12,890 bases of DNA from an uncultured Oscillospiraceae bacterium. Lineage in GTDB: Bacteria; Bacillota; Clostridia; Oscillospirales; Acutalibacteraceae. The stretch covers positions 1 through 12,890 of the forward strand of contig CATWUX010000054.1 of NCBI GenBank assembly GCA_958354085.1, in the 5' to 3' direction. Each line of letters begins with the position of its first letter. Position 1 is the stretch's first letter. The position numbers and the translations under genes are program-made. Under the pieces are notes generated by a model, which saw only the letters and a program-made list of their open reading frames with translations, was not told the DNA's origin and ran no database searches. This document shows, one piece after another, positions 5,972 to 12,597 of the stretch.

Positions 5972-6135
5972 GAAGGATACGCTCTATACCGTAATACTGA
6001 CCGACGGGACTGAGGAAACGGTACTCTGCAAATCGGTTTGACTCCCTCACGCTGTCCAAAGTCAGCGCTGCCACAAAAGCGGGAATGTATGTACCGATTA
6101 TCTATCCCAATAAACGGCCAAGAAAGGAAAAAGAC
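5972..6135 (+). pseudogene. Possible coding relic between CPCC gene and lipoprotein
   Basis: One frame, overlapping the end of the CPCC gene, reads REMSEITEKDTLYTVILTDG, then TEETVLCKSV with a stop at 6041. A different frame picks up immediately, reading DSLTLSKVSAATKAGMYVPI and running in frame into the lipoprotein start region. Both look protein-like, as expected of a frameshifted or truncated gene tail. No start codon with a ribosome site is present and no family was recognised. Confidence 0.28.
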
Positions 6136-6819
6136 ATGAAAAAATTTTTATCTGTCATGCTATCGCTATTCACAATTCTTTCTTTTTTCAGCGCTTGTCA
6201 AAACGCTCCTGCAGGCAGCAATAACGGTGATGGCGTTACCCCTTATCATTACCCTTACGAACATTTCAGCACAGTGGATGACTTCGTCCATTGGATCAAT
6301 CGCACCAACCCTGCCACTTTCGCCGGAGGACAATACCGAACCATGCTGGAACCGATCAAAGAGGATGGGTATATCTACGTACCTTACTATAAGGACAAAG
6401 CCATAATCTGCTCCGATGAACCGAGTATTACGGCAAAATTTGAAGCTGACTACGAAGGGCATGGCTATAGTTATTTGTATCAGGACGGTGACATTCGTAT
6501 ACCGGTTTCGTTTTATTATCTGGAGAAAGAGGAAGCAGCCGAAGCAAAAAAGAATTTGCAGAACTATTGCTTCGGCTTGGGGAAGATTAAGCAGGAATAT
6601 ACTTGGGACGATGTGAAAGAAAAAGGATGGGAGAAGAAAAACAACCCCACCTTTCATGAAGAAACGGTTTCTTATCATCACGCAGAGGCGGATCGAAGCA
6701 AATACTGGTTTTTATATCAAAACAAAGTGATTGTCTATATGCATATTTTTGACGGTTGCGATCTATCTTACGATGATTTTATCAAAGACCTAAAGATTAA
6801 AAAGGTGGCGCTGTTATGA
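6136..6819 (+). CDS. Predicted lipoprotein of unknown function
   Basis: A 227-residue exported protein. The N-terminus MKKFLSVMLSLFTILSFFSA-C is a signal peptide followed by a lipobox-like FSAC, so Cys21 is the probable lipidation site; Phe at -3 is not the classic Leu. A short Gly/Asn linker (NAPAGSNNGDG) leads to a globular, Tyr-rich domain with segments VDDFVHWINR, IKEDGYIYVPYYKDKAIICS and DGDIRIPVSFYYLEKEEAAE. No named domain was recognised. ATG 6136 follows AGAAAGGAAA; the frame is open upstream to 6085 without a better site. Its stop overlaps an ATG (ATGA at 6816-6819) opening the broken frame downstream. It would sit on the outer face of the membrane. Confidence 0.78.
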   Translation: MKKFLSVMLSLFTILSFFSACQNAPAGSNNGDGVTPYHYPYEHFSTVDDFVHWINRTNPATFAGGQYRTMLEPIKEDGYIYVPYYKDKAIICSDEPSITAKFEADYEGHGYSYLYQDGDIRIPVSFYYLEKEEAAEAKKNLQNYCFGLGKIKQEYTWDDVKEKGWEKKNNPTFHEETVSYHHAEADRSKYWFLYQNKVIVYMHIFDGCDLSYDDFIKDLKIKKVALL

Positions 6820-7047
6820 AAAGCGGAAAATCGCCTCGCTTATCGCTTTCAAATTGATCATCAAAAATTTTCTCTGGATAATCCTTGCAGTTTCCCCATC
6901 CTTTCACTCCATTTTCCTGTGGTAGATCCGCGAAAAACGCATATCCTAGGAATGTACCGAATCTCTCCGGCCGACTGGCCGCACGGGAAACGGTACAGCC
7001 TTGGCATTGCCGCCAAAGCTACGGCAAATTTGTTTGCGGGAATTTGA
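6816..7047 (+). pseudogene. Frameshifted small membrane/secreted protein gene
   Basis: ATG at 6816 overlaps the lipoprotein stop (ATGA), with AAAAAGGTGG upstream as a ribosome site, but its frame stops after 13 codons. A one-base shift gives a typical export or membrane start: KRKIASLIAFKLIIKNFLWI, ILAVSP, ending at TAG 6923. A third frame (the lipoprotein's own) is open for 75 codons after the lipoprotein stop and reads HILGMYRISPADWPHGKRYS, LGIAAKATANLFAGI, with a stop at 7045. Together these suggest a translationally coupled gene broken by frameshifts. This fills most of the roughly 300-nt gap before 7122; I see no clear promoter or terminator in the rest. Confidence 0.35.
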
Positions 7048-7121
7048 TTTGGTGTGCCAATTGACAAAGCGCGGTGCGGTGGCGCCTGTCCGTTCAAAAG
7101 GACGGGAGAAAAGAGGGTGGC

Positions 7122-7817
7122 ATGAAACAATTGTTGATCTCTCTGTTAGCGCCGGCGGTGCTGATGGCGTCCGGTGCAAGCGTGAATATAGGGGATATTT
7201 CCATCAGCGGTGTTACCGAGCAAACCCGTGCGCCACAAATTTCTTTTACCGGTTCCTATCCTCGTTTTGCGGGGATGCAGGACACGGCGCGTCAGAAGCA
7301 GCTGAACATTTCCATGCAGGAGCTGGAGCGCGCCGCGCTGGAACGGGCAAAAGCCGCCCGTATTTCACTGCCAACCGGCGACGGGCCGGAGCGTGTTGTG
7401 GAAGGCGTTTTTGGCTATGAGGTAAAACGAAACGGCGGTGGATTGGTCAGTCTGTTATTCAGCGATTATCTGTACAGCGGTGGCGCGAATGGTCAAACCG
7501 CCAAGAAGGGTATCACGTTTTCGTCGATGACCGGCCAGAGTTACACGTTGGCGGATCTCTTCCGCAACAACGCCTCCTATGCGGATAGCATTAACCGGGA
7601 GATCGAGAAACAATTAAAAGAGCGCGGTCTGGAGGATAAATTGCTGCGTAATTTTACCGGTATCACCGATGCACAGACTTTTTATGTAACCGATTCCGAG
7701 CTGGTCATTGTGGTGCAGGAAACGGATTGGTTTCCGCACTATATGGGCGCGGTGGAATTTCCGATTCCTTTTTCGCAATTACGCTCTTATTTGAAAGAAT
7801 CGGTCATAAACGAATAA
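7122..7817 (+). CDS. Secreted RsiV-like protein (DUF4163/DUF3298)
   Basis: A 231-residue protein with an N-terminal export signal (KQLLISLLAPAVLMASGASV), then a domain pattern typical of DUF4163 (ISFTGSYPRFAGM...QLNISMQELER, residues about 40-75) and DUF3298 (GGLVSLLFSDYLYSGGANGQ, then MTGQSYTLADLFRNNASY, about 105-150, with a C-terminal FYVTDSELVIVVQE and a proline-rich end). In known members this module forms the outer part of the anti-sigma factor RsiV, or a domain of PdaC-type cell-wall enzymes. Here there is no adjacent sigma factor and no cytoplasmic anti-sigma domain, so a secreted wall-related or lysozyme-interacting role is inference. ATG 7122 follows GAGGGTGGC; an ATG at 7074 lacks support. 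Confidence 0.78.
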   Translation: MKQLLISLLAPAVLMASGASVNIGDISISGVTEQTRAPQISFTGSYPRFAGMQDTARQKQLNISMQELERAALERAKAARISLPTGDGPERVVEGVFGYEVKRNGGGLVSLLFSDYLYSGGANGQTAKKGITFSSMTGQSYTLADLFRNNASYADSINREIEKQLKERGLEDKLLRNFTGITDAQTFYVTDSELVIVVQETDWFPHYMGAVEFPIPFSQLRSYLKESVINE

Positions 7818-7843
7818 TGATTTGCCATCTTTGGCGGCAAAAA

Positions 7844-7876
7844 GGGGCCTGCCGGGTTAATGCCTGCGCAGGCCCT
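7844..7876 (+). terminator. Hairpin after RsiV-like gene
   Basis: GGGCCTGC (7845-7852) pairs with GCAGGCCC (7868-7875), with a further G:T pair outside, across a 15-nt loop, 28 nt after the stop at 7817. The following sequence TCGTATTAT is not a clean T-run, so termination may be weak. Confidence 0.4.
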
Positions 7877-7925
7877 CGTATTATAGGCGATCAGCCGGGC
7901 AGCCACAAGGAAAATTGAACGGGAA

Positions 7926-7954
7926 TTGTCACCGAAATGCGCCGGTGTCATAGT
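7926..7954 (+). promoter_or_regulatory. Candidate promoter of the Cys-rich gene
   Basis: TTGTCA (7926-7931), a 17-nt spacer and CATAGT (7949-7954) resemble a sigma-A promoter 85 nt upstream of the ATG at 8040. A perfect TATAAT also occurs at 8000-8005 without a visible -35. A small hairpin (CCCTG/CAGGG, 7972-7988) lies in the leader. If the gene is sporulation-controlled, another sigma factor could act here. Confidence 0.33.
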
Positions 7955-8039
7955 ATGGTAGTGAAGTTACACCCTGCTCTCTACAGGGCGGAAGCAGGAT
8001 ATAATCCTTCAAACCATTACTTACACAGGAGGATTTTCT

Positions 8040-8852
8040 ATGGCCGAAAACAAATTCCCCCATGACAACAGCTGCGCAACCGACTGCAAAGAAGCGGTTT
8101 GCATCGATGCGGGCAGAGTCTATGATTCCTGCTCCGACAAAGATTGTCTGGAAGACATACGCGTATTCTTTACAGAGCGCGACCAGATGATCATCGATCA
8201 CGCCGTCAGCGTGCGCACAAGGAAGGTCGAAGTGATCACCACCTACATCGACGTCGAAGCGCTCCCCTTCAACCGCGGATACTATTCCTGCGATCTGACC
8301 TTCTTCTTTGAAGTCCAGATTGAAGTATTCTCGGGGCACTCCACCCCCTGCACCACCGTATGCGGTGTGTGCGTGTTCCAGAAAAAAGTCATCCTCTACG
8401 GCAGCGAAGGCAATGTCAAGGTGTTCCACAGCCAGTACCGCGAAGACGGCTGCGATCATCAAGACATTCCCACCCGCAACGTACCGCGCTGCATCGTCCA
8501 GATCGCCGATCCGGTCATTCTTTCCGCCCGCCTGGTCGAGTCCTGCGATTGCTGCAAATGTGACTGCTGTTGCTGTTCCATTCCCGAAGGCATCTGCAAC
8601 CGGTATGGCGGCCATTTCTGCGATGACACAGACGGCAAAATCGTATATGTCACCATCGGCATCTTCACCATCGTCCAGCTCGTGCGTAACGTACAAATGC
8701 TGGTACCGGTGTATGACTTCTGCATGCCCAGCCGGGAATGCAGCGTACCCACCAGCGACAATCCCTGCGACCTGTTCCGCAAAATGTGCTTCCCCGTCGA
8801 TGAATTCTTCCCTCCGAAAGAAGAAAATCGCGGCTGCGACTGCAACAAATAG
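8040..8852 (+). CDS. Conserved clostridial Cys-rich protein (27 Cys), possibly spore surface
   Basis: A 270-residue protein with 27 cysteines, including the cluster SCDCCKCDCCCC near residues 178-190. Ordered, strand-rich segments surround it: RVYDSCSDKDCLEDIRVFFT, VEVITTYIDVEALPFNRGYY, FQKKVILYGSEGNVKVF, IVYVTIGIFTIVQLVRNVQM, LVPVYDFCMPSREC and a C-terminal FPVDEFFPPKEEN followed by CDCNK. Very similar proteins are, from memory, widespread and uncharacterised in Clostridia. The Cys content and lack of a signal peptide suggest a disulfide- or metal-rich structural protein such as a spore-coat component; this is inference. ATG 8040 has an excellent ACAGGAGGATTTTCT site. It is monocistronic, between its own promoter region and two terminators. 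The long antisense frame on the other strand is a shadow. Confidence 0.85.
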   Translation: MAENKFPHDNSCATDCKEAVCIDAGRVYDSCSDKDCLEDIRVFFTERDQMIIDHAVSVRTRKVEVITTYIDVEALPFNRGYYSCDLTFFFEVQIEVFSGHSTPCTTVCGVCVFQKKVILYGSEGNVKVFHSQYREDGCDHQDIPTRNVPRCIVQIADPVILSARLVESCDCCKCDCCCCSIPEGICNRYGGHFCDDTDGKIVYVTIGIFTIVQLVRNVQMLVPVYDFCMPSRECSVPTSDNPCDLFRKMCFPVDEFFPPKEENRGCDCNK

Positions 8853-8870
8853 CGGATAAGAGTTTTTACG

Positions 8871-8896
8871 CGGAGAGGGGCGGCCGCCCCTCTCCG
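8871..8896 (+). terminator. 26-bp perfect palindrome terminator
   Basis: CGGAGAGGGGCGG/CCGCCCCTCTCCG is perfectly self-complementary, 18 nt past the stop of the Cys-rich gene, and is followed by a T-rich tract (TACTTTCTGTTT). Confidence 0.78.
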
Positions 8897-8919
8897 TACT
8901 TTCTGTTTGACCGACCGCA

Positions 8920-8949
8920 AAAAGCGGGCAGGAAATCCTGCCCGCTTTT
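8920..8949. terminator. Bidirectional terminator between Cys-rich gene and cadA
   Basis: A 14-bp stem (AAAAGCGGGCAGGA/TCCTGCCCGCTTTT) closes on AA. Because the arms are A-rich and T-rich at the ends, it can stop transcription from both sides. The cadA stop codon is at 8952-8954, directly beside it. Confidence 0.85.
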
Positions 8950-8951
8950 CG

Positions 8952-11048
8952 TCAGTTCCCGGCGTTCTTGGTGCGCAGCAATCGAACGCTGTTGAGTACC
9001 GACAAGATCGACACCCCCACGTCCGCGAAAACCGCCGCCCACATCGGTGCATAGCCGACCGCCGCCAAAACCAGCACCGCTGTTTTGACCGCCAGCGCAA
9101 ACACGATGTTGAACCGCACAACTCCCATCACGCGGCGGGACAGCCGCACCGCCTCCGGCAGCGACCGCAAATTGCCCGCCATCAGCACCACGTCGCCGGC
9201 CTCCAGCGCCGCTGCCGATCCAAGTCCCATCGCCACGCCGGCGTCCGCCTCCGCCAGCACCGGCGCATCGTTGATACCGTCGCCCACGAACAATGTCACA
9301 CCGGCCTCCTGCCGCAGCCGGCGAAGCGCCTCGCGTTTGCCGTCCGGCAGCAGCTCTGCCGAGAATTCGCTGATACCCGCTTCCCGCGCAACCCGCGCCG
9401 CTTCGCTCTGACGGTCGCCGGTCAGCATCGTCAGCCGTTCTACGCCCAGCGCGCGCAGCTCCCGCATCGCCTGTGCCGCTTCCGCACGCAGCACCGTCTG
9501 TATCGTAAAGGCCGCCTCGGCTATGCCGTCTACCGCCAGATAGACCGGCGCGTCACCGAGCTCTGCGACCTCCACGCCCTCGCTGTCCATCAGCCGCCGT
9601 CCGCCGCACAGCACCGTTTGCCCGTTCACGACTGCCGCTGTTCCCAGCGCCGGCCGTTCCGTCACCTGATCCGCCGGCACCGGCTCCGCACCGTTTGCCG
9701 CCGCATACGCCACGATTGCCGACGCTATCGGGTGCGCGGAATGTATCTCCAGCCCCGCTGCGAGCGCCAACGCCTCTTTCTCCGTCATCCCGCCGGCACA
9801 GGTCACGCCCGTCACCGCCAGCTCGCCGGTTGTCAGCGTCCCGGTCTTGTCAAAGGCCACAGCCCGCGCATGTGCCAACGTTTCCACAAAGCGCCCGCCC
9901 TTGATCAGCACGCCGCGCCGCGAGGCTGCACCGATGCCGGCGTAAAATCCCAACGGCACCGAAATGACCAGCGCGCAGGGACAAGAGGCCACCAAAAAGA
10001 CCAGCCCGCGCGACAGCCATTCCGTCCAGCTGCCCGCGCCCAGCAGCGGCGGCACTACGGCCAGCAGCACGGCAAGCCCAATCACAACCGGCGTATAAAC
10101 GCGCGCAAATCGCGTGATAAACCGCTCCGACCGGCCCTTGCGTGCAGCGGAATCGGACACCATCTCCAGTATCCGCGCCGCCGCCGAAGCCGAGGCACGC
10201 GCCGTAGCCCGCACCTTCAGCGCGGCATCGCCGTTCATCGTACCGGACAGCAACGCCGCTCCCGCGCTTACATAGACCGGCATACTTTCGCCGGTCAGCG
10301 CCGCCGTATCCACCTCGGACGCACCATCCAGCACCACACAATCCACCGGCACCCGCTGATGCGGCGGTAAAAACAGAATATCCTCCGCTTCGATCGTCTC
10401 CGCATCCACCTCGATCGCTGAGCCGTCCGGCTGTAATTTCCATGCGCGGTCAGGCCGAATCGCCGCCAGTGCCTCGATCTGCCGGCGGGATTTTCCCACC
10501 GCATATGCCTCCAGCTGCTCGCCGACGGCAAACAGCAGCGTTACCAGCACGCCCTCGCCATACTCACCGATGGCAAAGGCCGCGACAACCGCAATCAGCA
10601 GCAGCGAATTTTCGCCCAACAGCGGTGTTTTCCATTCCCGCCATGCGTCCTTTGCCACTTCCACGCACGCCAGCACAGCTGCAAGCGCATACAAGCCCAC
10701 CTGCGCCCACTGCGGCAATCCGGGCAGCCAGCCCAGCGCAAACAAGACCGCTGCCGCCGCGATCCGCCCCCATGCCGCCTTATCCCCGTGTACCGGCTCC
10801 TGTCTGTCTTTGACTCGCTCATCGGCCGCGCACACACGGATACCGCCTTCAACACTGGCGCAAACCGCCTGTACGGCAGCTGTGTAATCGCCCTCCGCCG
10901 CCGTCAGCACCAGTTTCTTTTCCGTAAAATTCATCGCCGCTTCGGCCACGCCGTCCAGTTCCGCCGCCTTTGCCTCGATCTTGGCGGCGCAGCCGGCACA
11001 GTCCAACCCCTCCAGCCGATAGGCATAGCGCCGTTTGTCCTGTTGCAT
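8952..11048 (-). CDS. cadA: Zn/Cd/Pb-exporting P1B-type ATPase
   Basis: A 698-residue metal-pumping P-type ATPase of the inner membrane. In order: an N-terminal HMA domain with GLDCAGC (residues 14-20), membrane helices from about 98, the actuator motif TGES (252-255), the metal-binding CPC in the sixth helix (356-358), the phosphorylation site DKTGT (Asp400), HP (439-440), TGD (543-545) and GDGINDAP (589-596). The last helices carry Lys655 and Asp676 (PMWAAVFADVG), the signature of the Zn/Cd/Pb (PIB-2) group rather than the copper group. ATG 11048 is used with AAAAGGGG upstream; the in-frame TTG at 11057 would sit on the ribosome site. It lies 15 nt after cadC, as an operon, and confers metal efflux. 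Confidence 0.93.
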   Translation of the reverse strand: MQQDKRRYAYRLEGLDCAGCAAKIEAKAAELDGVAEAAMNFTEKKLVLTAAEGDYTAAVQAVCASVEGGIRVCAADERVKDRQEPVHGDKAAWGRIAAAAVLFALGWLPGLPQWAQVGLYALAAVLACVEVAKDAWREWKTPLLGENSLLLIAVVAAFAIGEYGEGVLVTLLFAVGEQLEAYAVGKSRRQIEALAAIRPDRAWKLQPDGSAIEVDAETIEAEDILFLPPHQRVPVDCVVLDGASEVDTAALTGESMPVYVSAGAALLSGTMNGDAALKVRATARASASAAARILEMVSDSAARKGRSERFITRFARVYTPVVIGLAVLLAVVPPLLGAGSWTEWLSRGLVFLVASCPCALVISVPLGFYAGIGAASRRGVLIKGGRFVETLAHARAVAFDKTGTLTTGELAVTGVTCAGGMTEKEALALAAGLEIHSAHPIASAIVAYAAANGAEPVPADQVTERPALGTAAVVNGQTVLCGGRRLMDSEGVEVAELGDAPVYLAVDGIAEAAFTIQTVLRAEAAQAMRELRALGVERLTMLTGDRQSEAARVAREAGISEFSAELLPDGKREALRRLRQEAGVTLFVGDGINDAPVLAEADAGVAMGLGSAAALEAGDVVLMAGNLRSLPEAVRLSRRVMGVVRFNIVFALAVKTAVLVLAAVGYAPMWAAVFADVGVSILSVLNSVRLLRTKNAGN

Positions 11049-11063
11049 AAACTCCAACCCCTT

Positions 11064-11426
11064 TTATCGCTCACAGATATGAGACAAGCCCAGGTCAAAG
11101 ATCCCCCGCACATGGTCATCATCCAACGAATACACCGAGGATTTTCCCTCCCGCCGGCAGCGCACCAGCCGTGCCTGCCGCAGCAGCCGCAGCTGATGTG
11201 AAATCGCCGACTGTCCCATTTCCAGCAGCTGTGCGAGATCGCAAACGCAAAGCTCCCCCTCGGACAGCGCCCACAAAATCCGGATACGCGTGGTGTCGCC
11301 AAACACCTTGAACAGCTCGGAAAGATCATAGAGCGTTTCAAAATCCGGCATTTCCTGCCGTGCTTTGCGCAGCAACTCGCCGTGCTCTTCCTGCCGGCTG
11401 CATTCACTCATTCTCTCCAATTCCAT
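11064..11426 (-). CDS. cadC: ArsR/SmtB-family metal-sensing repressor
   Basis: A 120-residue winged-helix repressor that should release its operator on Zn, Cd or Pb binding. The alpha-3 metal box reads ELCVCD, with Cys60 and Cys62. Cys9 and His15 in the N-terminal arm could complete a CadC-type alpha-3N site. The recognition helix is QSAISHQLRLLRQARLV and the wing is CRREGKSSVYSL. In the last helix Asp103, His105, His116 and Glu119 reproduce the spacing and identity of the SmtB alpha-5 zinc site. ATG 11426 is chosen for the usual CadC length; ATG 11411 and a longer frame to 11465 remain possible, and no start has a strong ribosome site. It represses its own operon through the palindrome at 11453-11478. 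Confidence 0.9.
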   Translation of the reverse strand: MELERMSECSRQEEHGELLRKARQEMPDFETLYDLSELFKVFGDTTRIRILWALSEGELCVCDLAQLLEMGQSAISHQLRLLRQARLVRCRREGKSSVYSLDDDHVRGIFDLGLSHICER

Positions 11427-11452
11427 AAAACCTACGCATCCTTTCCGTTTCA

Positions 11453-11478
11453 AACATATGAACAAGTATTCATATGTT
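11453..11478. promoter_or_regulatory. CadC/SmtB-type operator
   Basis: AACATATGAA and TTCATATGTT are perfect 10-bp arms around a 6-nt centre (CAAGTA). The core TGAA-N6-TTCA is the form bound by SmtB/CzrA/CadC regulators. It starts two bases downstream of the -10 box and covers the predicted transcription start. Confidence 0.85.
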
Positions 11479-11479
11479 C

Positions 11480-11507
11480 ATTATATAATAAGTTTTCCAA
11501 ATGTCAA
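11480..11507 (-). promoter_or_regulatory. Consensus promoter of cadC-cadA
   Basis: On the minus strand TTGACA (11507-11502) and TATAAT (11485-11480) are both perfect, separated by 16 nt. The -35 starts only 8 nt after the stop codon of the upstream hydrolase gene (TAA at 11516-11518), with no terminator between. Confidence 0.88.
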
Positions 11508-11515
11508 GTACCTAT

Positions 11516-11992
11516 TTAAAAAATATGCAAAAAACGCGGAACCGCCGTTGCCCAGTGGCTGAGCGAGCGATAATCGCTGTCCTCACTGTGTGTCGCGCCG
11601 AAAATAGTCGCCGGTTCCGCCGGAGAGCCGATCTCCACCACAAACACGCCATGCACAAAGGTGGCGCCGCCGTCAAAAGACAGCTGCACCAGATCGCCCG
11701 GCATCAGCTGCCCAATCGGCACCTCCGCCGCGCGCGGGCCGACGCCGGTATTGTTGGTCAAAAAGCGATGCAGCTCCCGCACCCCCGACCAAGCAGGCGC
11801 ACGGCTGCGCAGCGAGGTATAATACCACCCCATCACCGGCGTATAGTTCATGGCCAGGCCGCCGGCATGCAGGCACTGCGATAAAAAATTGGTGCAATCG
11901 CCGCCCATTGTTGAAAAATCCGCATAGCGCGGATTGCGTCCATACGCCCACGTGTGCGCATAAGCGATCGCCGCTTGCCGATTGTATCCCAT
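11516..11992 (-). CDS. Amidase_6-like cysteine hydrolase
   Basis: A 158-residue protein of the putative amidase-domain family (Amidase_6, CHAP/NlpC-like fold). It opens YNRQAAIAYAHTWAYGRNPR, then the catalytic-site motif GGDCTNFLSQCLHAGG with Cys33, then a family-typical MNYTPVMGWYYTSLRS, PGDLVQLSF (98-106), and FVHGVFVVE with His114 as the likely catalytic histidine. THSEDSDYRSLSHW (134-147) completes the domain. Relatives act on cell-wall or amide bonds, but this one has no signal peptide or wall-binding module, so its location is unclear. ATG 11992 follows GGGGGAGGG. It has its own promoter at 12015-12044, divergent from the DNA glycosylase, and transcription can run on into cadC. Confidence 0.83.
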   Translation of the reverse strand: MGYNRQAAIAYAHTWAYGRNPRYADFSTMGGDCTNFLSQCLHAGGLAMNYTPVMGWYYTSLRSRAPAWSGVRELHRFLTNNTGVGPRAAEVPIGQLMPGDLVQLSFDGGATFVHGVFVVEIGSPAEPATIFGATHSEDSDYRSLSHWATAVPRFLHIF

Positions 11993-12014
11993 ATTGTTCC
12001 CTCCCCCTCATGCC

Positions 12015-12044
12015 AGTATAATCAGCCGGCATAAAAACGGTCAA
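12015..12044 (-). promoter_or_regulatory. Promoter of the cysteine hydrolase gene
   Basis: On the minus strand TTGACC (12044-12039), an 18-nt spacer and TATACT (12020-12015) form a sigma-A-like promoter 23 nt upstream of the start codon's ATG. I could not find an equally convincing promoter for the divergent gene at 12127. Confidence 0.55.
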
Positions 12045-12126
12045 AGAATTTTCCCAATAAGCCGTCATGACTATCACATTCCGGAAGCGGGCATACTATG
12101 GGAAAAGCCGAAACGGAGGGACCTCT

Positions 12127-12558
12127 ATGCGTCTTTGGCATGAAGCCTTGCTTCCGCTGCTGCCGCGCGCTCAGCTGCTTGGACAGCATCGGGAATGCTG
12201 TGCCCTGCGTGGACTCAGCTGGGGAAAACGTCACGCGGTGGTGAACTATGTATTCACGCATGAACGGGAATACCTGATCCTCTATCACGAACGCGTCATG
12301 GACGAAATGGAGCGGCGCGGCTATCGTGTCGATCCCCACTGGCGGGACGCCGCTTACCGCGGCAAGCGCTGCGCCGCCTATGCAGCGAGCGATCCGCTGC
12401 TGCGCGCGCTGGACGCCCGCGTCCCCGTTTATGCGGAACACGACGGCGCGTATCTGGAAGCCTGCGTAGAAAACCTGCGCGGAAAAGGCGTCACGCTGCA
12501 TGCGGTAAAATTGTTCATACCCGGAGCCAAACCGGTTGAAAACGCCCGCAAACTGTGA
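12127..12558 (+). CDS. Pyrimidine-dimer DNA glycosylase (T4 endonuclease V family)
   Basis: A 143-residue DNA repair protein. The N-terminus MRLWHEALLPLLPRAQLLGQ is typical of bacterial members of the Pyr_excise/endonuclease V family, which excise UV-induced pyrimidine dimers and nick the abasic site. Arg22 and Glu23 (QHRECCALRG) align with Arg22 and catalytic Glu23 of T4 endonuclease V. WGKRHAVVNYVF (52-63), VMDEMERRGYRVDPHW and YRGKRCAAY also fit the family. Residue 2 is Arg where T4 uses Thr2. ATG 12127 follows CGGAGGGACCTCT; the frame extends to an ATG at 12067 that lacks a good site and would add unrelated residues. The pepF start lies 39 nt downstream, possibly co-transcribed. Confidence 0.86.
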   Translation: MRLWHEALLPLLPRAQLLGQHRECCALRGLSWGKRHAVVNYVFTHEREYLILYHERVMDEMERRGYRVDPHWRDAAYRGKRCAAYAASDPLLRALDARVPVYAEHDGAYLEACVENLRGKGVTLHAVKLFIPGAKPVENARKL

Positions 12559-12597
12559 TACCATGAAAACAGGTTTACAGGAAAGGATGGACAGCTT

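Noticed and set aside
6166..6681. 171-codon - strand frame with hydrophobic stretches
   Set aside because: Antisense to the lipoprotein gene; the hydrophobicity mirrors its polar codons, and no start signal is present.
6861..7130. 89-codon - strand frame in the gap before 7122
   Set aside because: No ribosome site, Pro/Arg-rich text without any family resemblance, and forward frames in the same stretch look more coding.
7861..7875. Small palindrome GCCTGCGCAGGC as a regulatory site
   Set aside because: It is the inner part of the weak terminator hairpin at 7844-7876 and lies right after a stop codon, so a separate operator is not needed to explain it.
7929..8696. 255-codon open frame on the - strand
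   Set aside because: Antisense to the Cys-rich gene at 8040-8852, whose start site and conserved segments are far better supported.
8907..10370. 487-codon open frame on the + strand
   Set aside because: It is antisense to cadA, is rich in Arg/His/Gln/Pro as expected of a GC-rich shadow, and has no ribosome site or domain.
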